This document shows positions 24,964 to 32,567 of a stretch of DNA of 64,000 nucleotides, one piece after another. Position 1 is the stretch's first letter. Each line of letters opens with the position of its first letter. This DNA is from Micavibrio sp. (lineage in GTDB: Bacteria > Pseudomonadota > Alphaproteobacteria > Micavibrionales > Micavibrionaceae): positions 90,013-154,012 of the forward strand of contig JAPJQV010000004.1 in assembly GCA_030824965.1 (NCBI GenBank), read 5' to 3'. Both the position numbers and the translations under genes were made by a program. The notes under the pieces were generated by a model that did not search any database, was not told the origin of the DNA, and saw nothing but the letters and a program-made list of their open reading frames with translations.

Positions 24964-26274
24964 ATGCGTTTTTTTCTTATTTTGATCCCATATCTTATTT
25001 TCTCTCTTCCCGCCTTCGCCCTTGATGTGAAGGGGGTACGTTTCGGCACCCATAGCGATAAGCAGAGAATTGTCATAGAATTGTCAAAATCTGCAAAATT
25101 TAAAGCTTATGTATTGGAAAATCCTTCCCGCATTATTGTCGATTTGCCGGATTTTAAGTGGAAAGCAGGTACCATTCAAAAACCGCTTACAAGTGCCATT
25201 TCCGATATTCGCCATGGAAATGTCGGTAAAAATCAGTCTCGCATCGTTCTTCAGGGAAATTCGAAACTTTCGATACTTTCGTCATTCATCTTACCCGAGG
25301 ATGCTAAACAACCGAACCGCATCGTAATTGATTTCGCGCCTTCGGTTTCGCCAGCCCCGATTGCCTCAACCGATAAAAATACACGTCCTCATTCACCCGG
25401 TACCATTCAAAATCTGGCTGCCAAATTCCCCCCTCCCGTCACGCCGCCTAAACCTGAAAAAGCTAAAGCTGTCGCCGCGCACGAAGCGATTGAGGCAAGC
25501 AAGGATTTGCGCAATGAAGCTTTTGCCTATCGCGATATTGATGATATGGAAAGAAAGCAGCCTAAATATAGCCAAAAACCTCTGGTCATTATTGATCCGG
25601 GCCATGGAGGCCAGGATCCAGGCGCCCGCGCCGCTAATGGATCTTACGAAAAAACTATCGTTCTCGCCGTTGCTATGGAATTAAAAAAACAGCTCTTAGA
25701 CAGTGGTCAGTACCGCGTTCAGATGACGCGCGATACCGATGTCTTTATTCCCTTGAAAGAGCGGGTGAAATTCGCCAGACGAAACGGAGGGGATCTGTTT
25801 ATCTCGCTCCATGCGGATTCTATGTCAAATTCGACCGTCTCCGGTGCTTCTGTTTACACCCTCTCAGATACAGCCTCGGATAAAGAAGCGGAGAAATTGG
25901 CTGAAAGAGAAAATAAATCGGACGCTATTGCGGGCGTCAATCTCGCAGGACAAGACAATGACGTTGCCAATATTCTAATAGATCTGGCCAGTCGCGATAC
26001 AATGAACCAATCACGTTATTTGGCTAATACCGTTGTTACCACCATGCCCGGCAAGGGTGTCGAGATGCTGGCAAGAAAACCTCATCGCTCAGCAGGTTTT
26101 GCTGTTTTAAAAGCAATGGACATCCCCTCCATTCTCGTCGAAATGGGGTATCTGACGAATATGAGCGAAGCAAACAAGCTTTCTACTAAGGAATACAGGA
26201 CACAGATTGCCCGCGGTTTAAAAGCGAGTATCGACGCTTATTTTACAAAAGTCGCCAAGCTTGGTACGCCTTAA
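24964..26274 (+). CDS. N-acetylmuramoyl-L-alanine amidase with AMIN domain (AmiC-like)
   Basis: The product is 436 residues from ATG 24964, which begins a proper signal peptide (MRFFLILIPYLIFSLPAFA). The AMIN domain follows (VRFGTHSDKQRIVIELSKSAKFK, RIIVDLPDF), which targets such enzymes to the septum. A Pro/Lys-rich linker comes next. The Amidase_3 catalytic domain has zinc ligands in IDPGHGGQDPGA, the Glu of SYEKTIVLA and LFISLHADS, and the catalytic Glu in ILVEMGYLTN. It cleaves the amide bond between N-acetylmuramic acid and the stem peptide during cell separation. A regulatory helix typical of EnvC-activated amidases is probably included (region around KLAERENKSDAIAG). Confidence 0.94.
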   Translation: MRFFLILIPYLIFSLPAFALDVKGVRFGTHSDKQRIVIELSKSAKFKAYVLENPSRIIVDLPDFKWKAGTIQKPLTSAISDIRHGNVGKNQSRIVLQGNSKLSILSSFILPEDAKQPNRIVIDFAPSVSPAPIASTDKNTRPHSPGTIQNLAAKFPPPVTPPKPEKAKAVAAHEAIEASKDLRNEAFAYRDIDDMERKQPKYSQKPLVIIDPGHGGQDPGARAANGSYEKTIVLAVAMELKKQLLDSGQYRVQMTRDTDVFIPLKERVKFARRNGGDLFISLHADSMSNSTVSGASVYTLSDTASDKEAEKLAERENKSDAIAGVNLAGQDNDVANILIDLASRDTMNQSRYLANTVVTTMPGKGVEMLARKPHRSAGFAVLKAMDIPSILVEMGYLTNMSEANKLSTKEYRTQIARGLKASIDAYFTKVAKLGTP

Positions 26275-26365
26275 ATATTTGCGATAATTTGCAATTTATT
26301 TACCGTAGTGCAAAAAAGTTCCGAAAATTATTTTAACCAAAGTAAAAAATCTTTTAGTTACAGTC

Positions 26366-26393
26366 TTGAAGACTAATTTTACTAGTGTATAAA
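26366..26393 (+). promoter_or_regulatory. predicted promoter of micro-lipoprotein 1
   Basis: TTGAAG (26366-26371) and TATAAA (26388-26393) are separated by 16 bases, a good sigma-70-type match. Transcription would start near 26400, giving a leader of about 70 bases that contains the palindrome CTCTTCGAAGAG (26410-26421). Confidence 0.6.
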
Positions 26394-26469
26394 CATTACA
26401 GGTTTTGCTCTCTTCGAAGAGTAATTTCTTTAATTACATTAACCATCAACCTCTATGAGGATCTTTACC

Positions 26470-26658
26470 ATGAAAAAACTGATCGCTTCTTTAGCTCTCG
26501 TAGCTTCTGTTGCTGCTCTTGCTGCTTGTGATTCTTCAGGCGAAGGCTACGTCGATACACAACCTCCATACTCTACAGAGCGTACAGCTGGTGCAACACA
26601 AGCTGCTGCCCCTGTTCAATCTGCTGAGCCAGTATTCGAAAGAAAAGTTACGAAGTAA
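26470..26658 (+). CDS. micro-lipoprotein 1, unknown function
   Basis: This is a 62-residue lipoprotein. The signal MKKLIASLALVASVAALAAC has a clear lipobox (LAAC, Cys20), leaving a mature chain of about 43 residues rich in Ala, Pro, Thr and Ser and ending ERKVTK. Asp at the +2 position would favour retention in the inner membrane under the enterobacterial Lol rule, which may not hold here. The start at 26470 is preceded by GAGG (26457-26460) at a good distance; an upstream ATG at 26455 overlaps that site and is rejected. It is a monocistronic unit with its own promoter and terminator. A second lipoprotein with the same signal pattern and tail follows at 27006. Confidence 0.8.
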   Translation: MKKLIASLALVASVAALAACDSSGEGYVDTQPPYSTERTAGATQAAAPVQSAEPVFERKVTK

Positions 26659-26680
26659 TTTCTTCGAAATATCGAATTTA

Positions 26681-26712
26681 AAAGGCTGTCCTGAGTTCAG
26701 GCAGCCTTTTTT
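26681..26712 (+). terminator. Rho-independent terminator of micro-lipoprotein 1
   Basis: AAAGGCTG-T-CCTGA pairs with TCAGG-CAGCCTTT around GT, leaving one bulged base, and is followed by TTTTTAT. It starts 22 bases after the stop codon. Confidence 0.9.
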
Positions 26713-26739
26713 TATATCAAGAATCAATCGAAGGATTTT

Positions 26740-26910
26740 ATGCCGAAAATCGGGATTTCCGAGAACCGCACCGCAGAATACTTAATGTATTTGAGGAGCG
26801 GAAGCAGAGGGAAGCGCGATTTGCAGGCCAAAAAACGAGATTGCGGCTTTTATGCAACAGATCGGAACTTTTTCCTGATAACTGTGGCAAATCTGCATAT
26901 AGGCTCTTGA
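26740..26910 (+). CDS. possible 56-residue basic ORF, doubtful
   Basis: An ATG at 26740 follows AAGGA with five bases between. It opens a 56-residue frame beginning MPKIGISENRTAEYLMYL and continuing through a Lys/Arg-rich stretch (GSRGKRDLQAKKRD). The DNA here (about 26740-26870) is more GC-rich than its AT-rich surroundings and has long open frames on both strands, so it may be a repeat element or a relic instead of a gene. I do not recognise the protein. Confidence 0.25.
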   Translation: MPKIGISENRTAEYLMYLRSGSRGKRDLQAKKRDCGFYATDRNFFLITVANLHIGS

Positions 26911-26921
26911 ATAACAAGAGC
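26903..26921. promoter_or_regulatory. inverted repeat upstream of micro-lipoprotein 2
   Basis: GCTCTTG (26903-26909) and CAAGAGC (26915-26921) are exact complements around AATAA. They sit about 85 bases before the start of micro-lipoprotein 2, in the probable promoter region. The repeat could be an operator or a small hairpin ending an upstream transcript. Confidence 0.4.
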
Positions 26922-27005
26922 TTACCCAGTAGCACTGAAAACATAATTCTTTGCAACCTTCGAAGAGAGTTCAAGGAAATATAAAAAACTTTAAGGAGAC
27001 ACACT

Positions 27006-27134
27006 ATGAAGAAACTCGCATTGGCTGTATGCCTGCTCGCTTCTGTTGCTGCGCTTTCTGCTTGCGAAACTGCAAACAGCAGCGAAACAACAACACACGG
27101 CAGCACAGTAATGGAAAAATCGGTTACAAAGTAA
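27006..27134 (+). CDS. micro-lipoprotein 2, unknown function
   Basis: A 42-residue lipoprotein too short for common gene callers. The signal MKKLALAVCLLASVAALSAC has a lipobox LSAC (Cys20), leaving 23 mature residues rich in Thr and Ser and ending MEKSVTK. AAGGAGA lies about seven bases upstream of the ATG, and a strong terminator follows the stop. The signal and the C-terminal xEKxVTK-like tail closely match micro-lipoprotein 1 (ending ERKVTK), and both leaders carry TTGC followed by CTTCGAAGAG, so the two genes look like diverged duplicates. Known analogues by size are entericidin-type and Lpp-like small lipoproteins, but the sequences do not match either. Confidence 0.75.
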   Translation: MKKLALAVCLLASVAALSACETANSSETTTHGSTVMEKSVTK

Positions 27135-27157
27135 TCCTTTTTCCTCTGCTAAAATTT

Positions 27158-27195
27158 AAAGACCGCTCCTCAATCCGAGAAGCGGTCTTTTTATT
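27158..27195. terminator. Rho-independent terminator between micro-lipoprotein 2 and the L,D-transpeptidase gene
   Basis: AAAGACCGCT and AGCGGTCTTT form the outer stem, with CTC/GAG pairing inside, and a T-rich run follows on the plus strand. The minus side is also T-rich, so it may serve both convergent genes. Confidence 0.88.
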
Positions 27196-27229
27196 TTTAT
27201 ATCTACAAGATGACCGATTAAAATGCCGG

Positions 27230-28321
27230 TCAATTATTCCGGTAAAAAGGTTTTGGTTGCACCGCTTTTTCAGCTGAAGCTTCTTTAACCATAGAAGATT
27301 TTACCGCTGCCTTTTTAACGGGTGCGGATACTTTTTGAGAAGCCGTTTCTTTTTGCGCTTTAATGTTGTCATCAGGGTTATTACTACGGCCATCGGGATT
27401 CAAGGCAGCGGTTTGACCACGCTCTGCGATAGCAACAGGATAACCCTTGCGCTCCTTCACGACTTTGCGGATTGCCGCCCAGTCCAGCTTTTCAACGCCC
27501 GGCCCCGCTTTTTTCATGATGTAAGACAAGTCGCGTTCAGATAATTCGTAATCCGGCACGGCGCCTTCTTTTTCCATCATCGTAGCTTGTGCTTGCGTAG
27601 GATGAACTTCGAGGTAAAATTTATCGCCAATCCATGCTGCTTTGATAGGTTGATCTACGACCGTAATTTTTGTGCCGACCGGCATGTCGTCATATACCTT
27701 GCCGATATCTTCAGGGAACATACGGATACAGCCTGAACTCACGCGACGGCCGATCCCGTAAGGTTTATTAGTACCATGAATCGCAATCTGCGGAAAACCA
27801 AGATAGAGCGCATGCGTTCCCATTGGATTATCAGGCCCCGGCGGAACGGTTACAGGCAATGTCGGGTCTTCGCTGCGCATGCGCGCGGTTGGCGTCCATG
27901 TAGGACCGGCCTTCTTACGCGTAACCGTCGTCGTGCCGACAGGCGTCAGAAGACCGTCACGGCCAATACCGATAGGATAAGTCAATGGCGGCGCATTTGG
28001 GACTTTATAGTGGTACATGCGCATCTCCGCCAGGTTTATGACGACGCTTTCACGCGGCGCGTCAGGCAGCAGATGCATGGTCGGCACAACAACTTTTGCG
28101 CCATCCCCAGGTATCCACGGATCGAGATGGGGGTTAGCGGCGCGCATTTCCACGAAACCAACATCGTAGTCGCGGCCAATATGAACCAGCGTGTCCTCGT
28201 ATTTCGCGCTGACGGTTTTAATCTCGCCAATGTAATTTTGATTATACGCAGCCTGAGCATTCGCCGACAAAGCGAGTGTCATGGCGGTAGCAAGAAACAG
28301 TGCAAGTTTCGGTGTTTTCAT
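27230..28321 (-). CDS. L,D-transpeptidase (YkuD family)
   Basis: The product is 363 residues from ATG 28321 (an ATG three codons earlier is possible; GGA ten bases upstream favours the later one). A signal peptide (MKTPKLALFLATAMTLALSANAQA) precedes a LysM-like segment (TLVHIGRDYDVGFVEMRAANPHLDPWIPGDGAKVVVP). The YkuD catalytic domain follows, with HGTNKPYGIGRRVSSGCIRM containing the conserved His and the nucleophilic Cys. Enzymes of this type make 3-3 cross-links in peptidoglycan or attach lipoproteins to it. The C-terminal 70 residues are a Lys/Ala-rich extension (KKAAVKSSMVKEASAEKAV). The neighbouring micro-lipoproteins, which end in Lys, are conceivable partners, but that is speculation. 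Confidence 0.92.
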   Translation of the reverse strand: MKTPKLALFLATAMTLALSANAQAAYNQNYIGEIKTVSAKYEDTLVHIGRDYDVGFVEMRAANPHLDPWIPGDGAKVVVPTMHLLPDAPRESVVINLAEMRMYHYKVPNAPPLTYPIGIGRDGLLTPVGTTTVTRKKAGPTWTPTARMRSEDPTLPVTVPPGPDNPMGTHALYLGFPQIAIHGTNKPYGIGRRVSSGCIRMFPEDIGKVYDDMPVGTKITVVDQPIKAAWIGDKFYLEVHPTQAQATMMEKEGAVPDYELSERDLSYIMKKAGPGVEKLDWAAIRKVVKERKGYPVAIAERGQTAALNPDGRSNNPDDNIKAQKETASQKVSAPVKKAAVKSSMVKEASAEKAVQPKPFYRNN

Positions 28322-28432
28322 TTTTTTCATCCAATGGAAAAAGCAGCCATTCCGAAACGGGGCGTGTCCCGGAGTTAAGTCACCTGACTTTTCTCCTATA
28401 ACGCCCCGCATTGTCAATGGTTTTCCTAATAA

Positions 28433-29638
28433 TTATAGGCTTTTCTGAAGCGTTGCCGCAACCTTCTCCATAAATGCCTTGGTATTGAGATAAGGCTGAT
28501 CCTTGCCGATTAAAAGGGCCAAGTCCTTAGTCATGTATCCGGCCTCGACCGTCGCTACACAGGCTTTTTCCAGTTTATCAGCAAATTCAACAACTTCCGG
28601 TGTGTCATCGAACTGTCCGCGGTACTTCAAGCCTTGCGTCCAGGCAAAAATGGATGCGATTGGGTTAGTCGAAGTATCGTGGCCCTTTTGATATTCGCGG
28701 TAGTGACGGGTTACCGTTCCGTGTGCCGCTTCGGCCTCGACGATCTGGCCGTCTGGCGTCAGAAGGACAGATGTCATCAACCCGAGCGAACCAAAACCTT
28801 GCGCGACGATATCGGACTGAACATCCCCGTCATAATTTTTACAGGCCCACACCATGCCGCCATTCGATTTGATGGCAAAAGCGACCATATCGTCAATCAG
28901 GCGGTGCTCATACCAAAGCTTGTTTTTCTCAAACTCGGCTTTGAACTCTTCGTATACCTTGGCAAAAATCTCGATGAACTTACCGTCATAGGCTTTCAAA
29001 ATCGTATTCTTGGTCGACATATAAAGCGGGCAGTTTCTTGCCAGTGCATAATTAAAACAGGATCGTGCAAAACCCTCGATAGATTCATCGACGTTATACA
29101 TGCCGAGGGCAACGCCAGGGCCTTTGAAGTCGTAAACTTCATGTGTTTCAGGCTCTCCGCCTTCTGGCGTATATGTCAGAGTCAGCTTACCCGGTCCCGG
29201 AATTTTTAAATCGGTCGCCTTGTATTGATCGCCGAAAGCATGACGTCCGACGATGATGGGCGCTGTCCAGCCCGGTACGTATTTGGGAATATTTTTACAG
29301 ATAATCGGCTCACGAAATACCGTGCCGTCCAGAATATTGCGGATTGTGCCGTTTGGCGATTTCCACATTTTCTTCAATGAGAATTCTTTCACTCGCGCTT
29401 CATCAGGCGTGATCGTCGCGCATTTAACCCCGACGCGGTGCTGCTTGATCGCATTCGCTGCTTCAACAGTCACCTTATCTTCTGTGGCATCGCGGTTTTG
29501 TACGGATAAATCGAAATATTTCAGATCAACATCCAGATAGGGGGTAATAAAATAGTCTTTAATCCACGCCCAGATAATGCGGGTCATTTCATCGCCGTCG
29601 ATTTCGACGATCGGATTTTTCACTTTGATTTTGGACAT
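28433..29638 (-). CDS. icd: NADP-dependent isocitrate dehydrogenase
   Basis: The 401-residue enzyme converts isocitrate to 2-oxoglutarate and CO2 with NADP in the TCA cycle. The opening KVKNPIVEIDGDEMTRIIWAWIKD is that of the eukaryote-like (type II) homodimeric enzyme usual in alphaproteobacteria, and it lacks the E. coli Icd architecture. Substrate-binding arginines are within KSPNGTIRNILDGTVFREPI; the metal site is in VWACKNYDGDVQSD; the NADP region AAHGTVTRHY is intact. Length is standard. It stands alone, followed by the L,D-transpeptidase gene 112 bases downstream. Confidence 0.97.
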   Translation of the reverse strand: MSKIKVKNPIVEIDGDEMTRIIWAWIKDYFITPYLDVDLKYFDLSVQNRDATEDKVTVEAANAIKQHRVGVKCATITPDEARVKEFSLKKMWKSPNGTIRNILDGTVFREPIICKNIPKYVPGWTAPIIVGRHAFGDQYKATDLKIPGPGKLTLTYTPEGGEPETHEVYDFKGPGVALGMYNVDESIEGFARSCFNYALARNCPLYMSTKNTILKAYDGKFIEIFAKVYEEFKAEFEKNKLWYEHRLIDDMVAFAIKSNGGMVWACKNYDGDVQSDIVAQGFGSLGLMTSVLLTPDGQIVEAEAAHGTVTRHYREYQKGHDTSTNPIASIFAWTQGLKYRGQFDDTPEVVEFADKLEKACVATVEAGYMTKDLALLIGKDQPYLNTKAFMEKVAATLQKSL

Positions 29639-29703
29639 TCTGCTTTCTCCGGATTCAAAAATACAAAGTTACAATAGCGCGTGAACGTTAGAACGGAAAG
29701 GCT

Positions 29704-30066
29704 TTAGCCTAATTTTCTGGCAGGCACTTCAGGCTGCGTAGCTTTATCGAGGATATGATTTCGGCACATCAAGGCAACATCGGAAAAATTCACCACTGTC
29801 ATATACGGCAGGGCAATAGGGGTAACACCATATTCGAAATAGCCGTTCTCAGTCCGGTGCTTTGTGATTAAGATATATTCTTTACGGCTGGTTATATCTA
29901 CAAAACGTGCGACTGGATATCTTGGGCAACCTGTAAAGGCCAGACCAACATTCAGGCCCTGGCTGTTATATTCTTCGGCAATATTCTTCAGAATAGCCTT
30001 TTCATTCGGTGTAAAATCATTCTTCTGAAAAAAAGCATTCCGGTTGAACTCAATGACATTACTCAT
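29704..30066 (-). CDS. hypothetical protein, 120 residues
   Basis: A cytoplasmic protein without signal peptide or membrane segment begins MSNVIEFNRNAFFQKNDFT. It looks like a compact alpha/beta domain: an N-terminal helix (PNEKAILKNIAEEYNSQG), then strands (GLNVGLAFTG, YILITKHRTENGYFEYGV). Two cysteines are not arranged as a metal site. I do not recognise the family. It lies 40 bases downstream of another small unknown gene on the same strand, and the pair sits between icd and the yfgM-bamB-der operon. Confidence 0.6.
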   Translation of the reverse strand: MSNVIEFNRNAFFQKNDFTPNEKAILKNIAEEYNSQGLNVGLAFTGCPRYPVARFVDITSRKEYILITKHRTENGYFEYGVTPIALPYMTVVNFSDVALMCRNHILDKATQPEVPARKLG

Positions 30067-30105
30067 ACAAAAAAGTTATGGAATAAAGAGCCCTGTCGTC
30101 AAGGA

Positions 30106-30465
30106 CTATTTCAAGTATCCCACCTTTTTATCGACCCCGCCTTCGCGTTCCATTTTAACTTTTTCAATGAACATAGCTAATTGACGGGTAAAGGACTCTA
30201 GCTTTTCCGAACGGGCGACTTCACGGCTTTCTTCGTCTCGGGCCATAAACAAAACGCGCTGCGGCCCTAAGACCTTTTTTTCAATAGTCAGAAGCGGAGT
30301 TTTCCCGGCCTGTTCACGAAAGGCCATTAAATAACGCCCGTTTATCTCACCAAAGGAAAAATCCCTGAAAAAACCTTCATAGACATTTTGGCTGTAAACC
30401 TGAAAAATAGCGTTGAATTCGTGGCGGGTATATCCATTGCCCGAAAAAGCCTGTTTTTGCTGCAT
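30106..30465 (-). CDS. hypothetical protein, 119 residues
   Basis: A small soluble protein with charged helices at the C-terminus (RDEESREVARSEKLESFTRQLAMFIEKVKMEREG) and a mixed N-terminal half (FNAIFQVYSQNVYEGFFRDFSFGEINGRYLMAFRE). No cysteine, signal peptide or known motif is visible. The family is not recognised. It is divergent from the yfgM-like gene with about 108 bases between and is probably co-transcribed with the following unknown gene. Confidence 0.6.
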   Translation of the reverse strand: MQQKQAFSGNGYTRHEFNAIFQVYSQNVYEGFFRDFSFGEINGRYLMAFREQAGKTPLLTIEKKVLGPQRVLFMARDEESREVARSEKLESFTRQLAMFIEKVKMEREGGVDKKVGYLK

Positions 30466-30573
30466 AGCCTTATTTTACCATGATAATTCGCAGCCGCCAA
30501 AAACCTTTCTCTTGTTCCCAAAGCTTCCCTCCATTAAAACCTGATAAGTTCAATATTTTGAAGGAAATAGTCC

Positions 30574-31233
30574 ATGGCTGATTTACTACGCGAAGTTGAT
30601 GAGGCGGTCCGCGCCGATAACATGAAACGCCTGTGGGACGAACATAAAACCGCGATCGTTACCGGCATTACCGCCCTTATTTTGGGTACAGCCGCTTTTG
30701 CATCCTGGAATAGTTGGCAGCACAGTCAGAACCAGAAGAACACAGATGCCATCATGGCGGCAATGCAAACGGATAAAGCAGCTGAAAATCTTGCTTCCAC
30801 TGCCCAGCAGCAATCAGGCACGGCAAGCGTAGTGGCTTATCTGAATGCTGCCGCGCTGGATTTGAAATCAGGTAATAGAACAAAAGCTTTAGACGCCTAC
30901 ACGGCCGCACAGAAAGAAAAATCCGCAGACAAAAATTTAAAAGATCTTGCCAGTTTGCAAAAGGTGAATTTAACCCTCGATTTGCAACCGGACGTGAAAG
31001 CCGAAGATCTGCTTAAGGAACTGAAACCTATAGCAGACAATAAGAAATCACCTTGGGCAGGCGAAGCATTGTTCATGGACGCTTTCTTAAAAGGCGAAAA
31101 ACAAAATGATTTTTCTGGCGCCATTGCCGATCTCAAATCAATCGCAAGCCGCGACGATATTACCGAATCTATCAAGCAACGCGCAGCCGCGTTGCAATCG
31201 GTCTATGAACTGAAATTATCGGAGAAGAAATAA
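30574..31233 (+). CDS. YfgM-like membrane-anchored TPR protein
   Basis: The 219-residue protein has a cytoplasmic N-terminus (MADLLREVDEAVRADNMKRLWDEHK), one membrane helix at about residues 28-45 (AIVTGITALILGTAAFAS), and a periplasmic helical domain of TPR-like repeats (DLKSGNRTKALDAYTAAQKEKS, AGEALFMDAFLKGEKQ). This matches YfgM/TPR_21-type proteins, which assist periplasmic chaperones at the Sec translocon in E. coli. The bamB gene follows with a one-base overlap (TAATG) and then der, the same order as the E. coli yfgM-bamB-der cluster, which supports the call. Confidence 0.85.
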   Translation: MADLLREVDEAVRADNMKRLWDEHKTAIVTGITALILGTAAFASWNSWQHSQNQKNTDAIMAAMQTDKAAENLASTAQQQSGTASVVAYLNAAALDLKSGNRTKALDAYTAAQKEKSADKNLKDLASLQKVNLTLDLQPDVKAEDLLKELKPIADNKKSPWAGEALFMDAFLKGEKQNDFSGAIADLKSIASRDDITESIKQRAAALQSVYELKLSEKK

Positions 31234-32564
31234 TGAAATCCTTTGCACGAATTGCGTTGCTTTCAACCTGCATTGCCATTTCCCTTTCGGCTTGCAGTTG
31301 GTTTGAATCGGATAGTGATGAAGTTCCGTTGCCGGGTCAGCGCATTTCGGTTCTCGAATTGCAAAAAAATCTGGAACCGAAAGACAATGAGATAAAAGCC
31401 TCAGGTTTTGTTTCGCCAGAACCATGGAAAAACGAATTCTGGCCACAGGCAGGTGGCTATCCTAACCACACCATGCAAAATCTTGCATTGAACAAAGCTG
31501 CTTTGAAAAAAATATGGTCCGCCGATATCGGTGAAGGCGCGCAAGCGAGACTTCCGCTCATTGCCCAACCTGTCGTTTTTGACAAACAAGTCTTTACGCT
31601 TGATACCGAGGGCGAAGTTCGGGCTTTCGATCTTACAACCGGCAAGGAATTATGGGATCGCTCAGTGCGCCCTGAAAAAGAAGATGAAGATGTCATATCA
31701 GGGGGGCTTGCTTTTTCTTCGGGAAAATTATTCGTAACTAGCGGTTATAATGAACTTCTTGCTCTTAACCCTGCAGACGGGAAAACGATCTGGAAGCAGA
31801 AAATGTCATCCCCCTCCCGCGCCGCTCCATCCATTTTGAACGACCGTGTTTTCGTGGTAACGCTTGAAAATAAAATTATCGCCTTCGACGCTAATGACGG
31901 AAAGCAGATTTGGGACTATCAGGCTTTAAGCGAAGTTGCAGGCATTGTCGGTGCGGCAAGCCCTGCTGTGAACAATGATCTCGTTGTGCCTGCATTTTCA
32001 TCCGGTGAAATTATAGCTTTGAGGGTTGGTAACGGCTCCGTTGCCTGGATGGACGATCTTTCGCCGACCACCCGCGTGGGCGGTCTGGCTGCATTACCGG
32101 ACATTCAGGGTTTACCTGTTATCGATAAAGATATGGCCTTTGCCATCAGCTTTGGTGGTAAAATAGTAGCCATCGACCTGAATTCAGGTCAGCGTGTTTG
32201 GGAAAAAGAAATGTCCGGAACGGAAACGCCTTGGGTCGTTGGCAATATGGTCTTTGTTTTAAGCGCCAATAGCGAGCTGGTTGCCATGACACGCGACAGC
32301 GGGGCCGTTGCCTGGGTTCGCCCACTTTCGGGCTATGTTGAAAAAGATGCCAGCCGCCTCGGTCTTTTATGGAACGGCCCTGTTCTGGCCGGTGGCCGTT
32401 TGATACTAACCGGACCGGAAGGCAATCTTTTAGAGATTGATCCCAACACCGGCAATGTTATTCGACGCATGAAACTCGACGATACTGTTGCCGTGCCGCC
32501 AGTCGTGGCGAGCGGGATGCTTCTTCTACTTACTCAGGAAGGAACGCTATACGCGTACCAATAA
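31233..32564 (+). CDS. bamB: outer membrane assembly lipoprotein BamB
   Basis: BamB (443 residues) is a PQQ-type beta-propeller lipoprotein of the BAM complex that folds outer membrane proteins. The lipoprotein signal MKSFARIALLSTCIAISLSAC places the lipidated Cys at 21. About eight blades follow with the repeated signature A-x-D-x-x-x-G-x-x-x-W (VRAFDLTTGKELWDRS, LLALNPADGKTIWKQK, IIAFDANDGKQIWDYQ, IVAIDLNSGQRVWEKE). It is slightly longer than the E. coli protein. It overlaps the YfgM-like gene by one base and der follows three bases later, so the three form one operon linking envelope assembly with ribosome maturation. Confidence 0.93.
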   Translation: MKSFARIALLSTCIAISLSACSWFESDSDEVPLPGQRISVLELQKNLEPKDNEIKASGFVSPEPWKNEFWPQAGGYPNHTMQNLALNKAALKKIWSADIGEGAQARLPLIAQPVVFDKQVFTLDTEGEVRAFDLTTGKELWDRSVRPEKEDEDVISGGLAFSSGKLFVTSGYNELLALNPADGKTIWKQKMSSPSRAAPSILNDRVFVVTLENKIIAFDANDGKQIWDYQALSEVAGIVGAASPAVNNDLVVPAFSSGEIIALRVGNGSVAWMDDLSPTTRVGGLAALPDIQGLPVIDKDMAFAISFGGKIVAIDLNSGQRVWEKEMSGTETPWVVGNMVFVLSANSELVAMTRDSGAVAWVRPLSGYVEKDASRLGLLWNGPVLAGGRLILTGPEGNLLEIDPNTGNVIRRMKLDDTVAVPPVVASGMLLLLTQEGTLYAYQ

Positions 32565-32567
32565 ATT

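Noticed and set aside
26738..27106. 122-residue open frame on the minus strand across both lipoprotein leaders
   Set aside because: It runs antisense through micro-lipoprotein 2, whose signal, ribosome-binding site and terminator are convincing.
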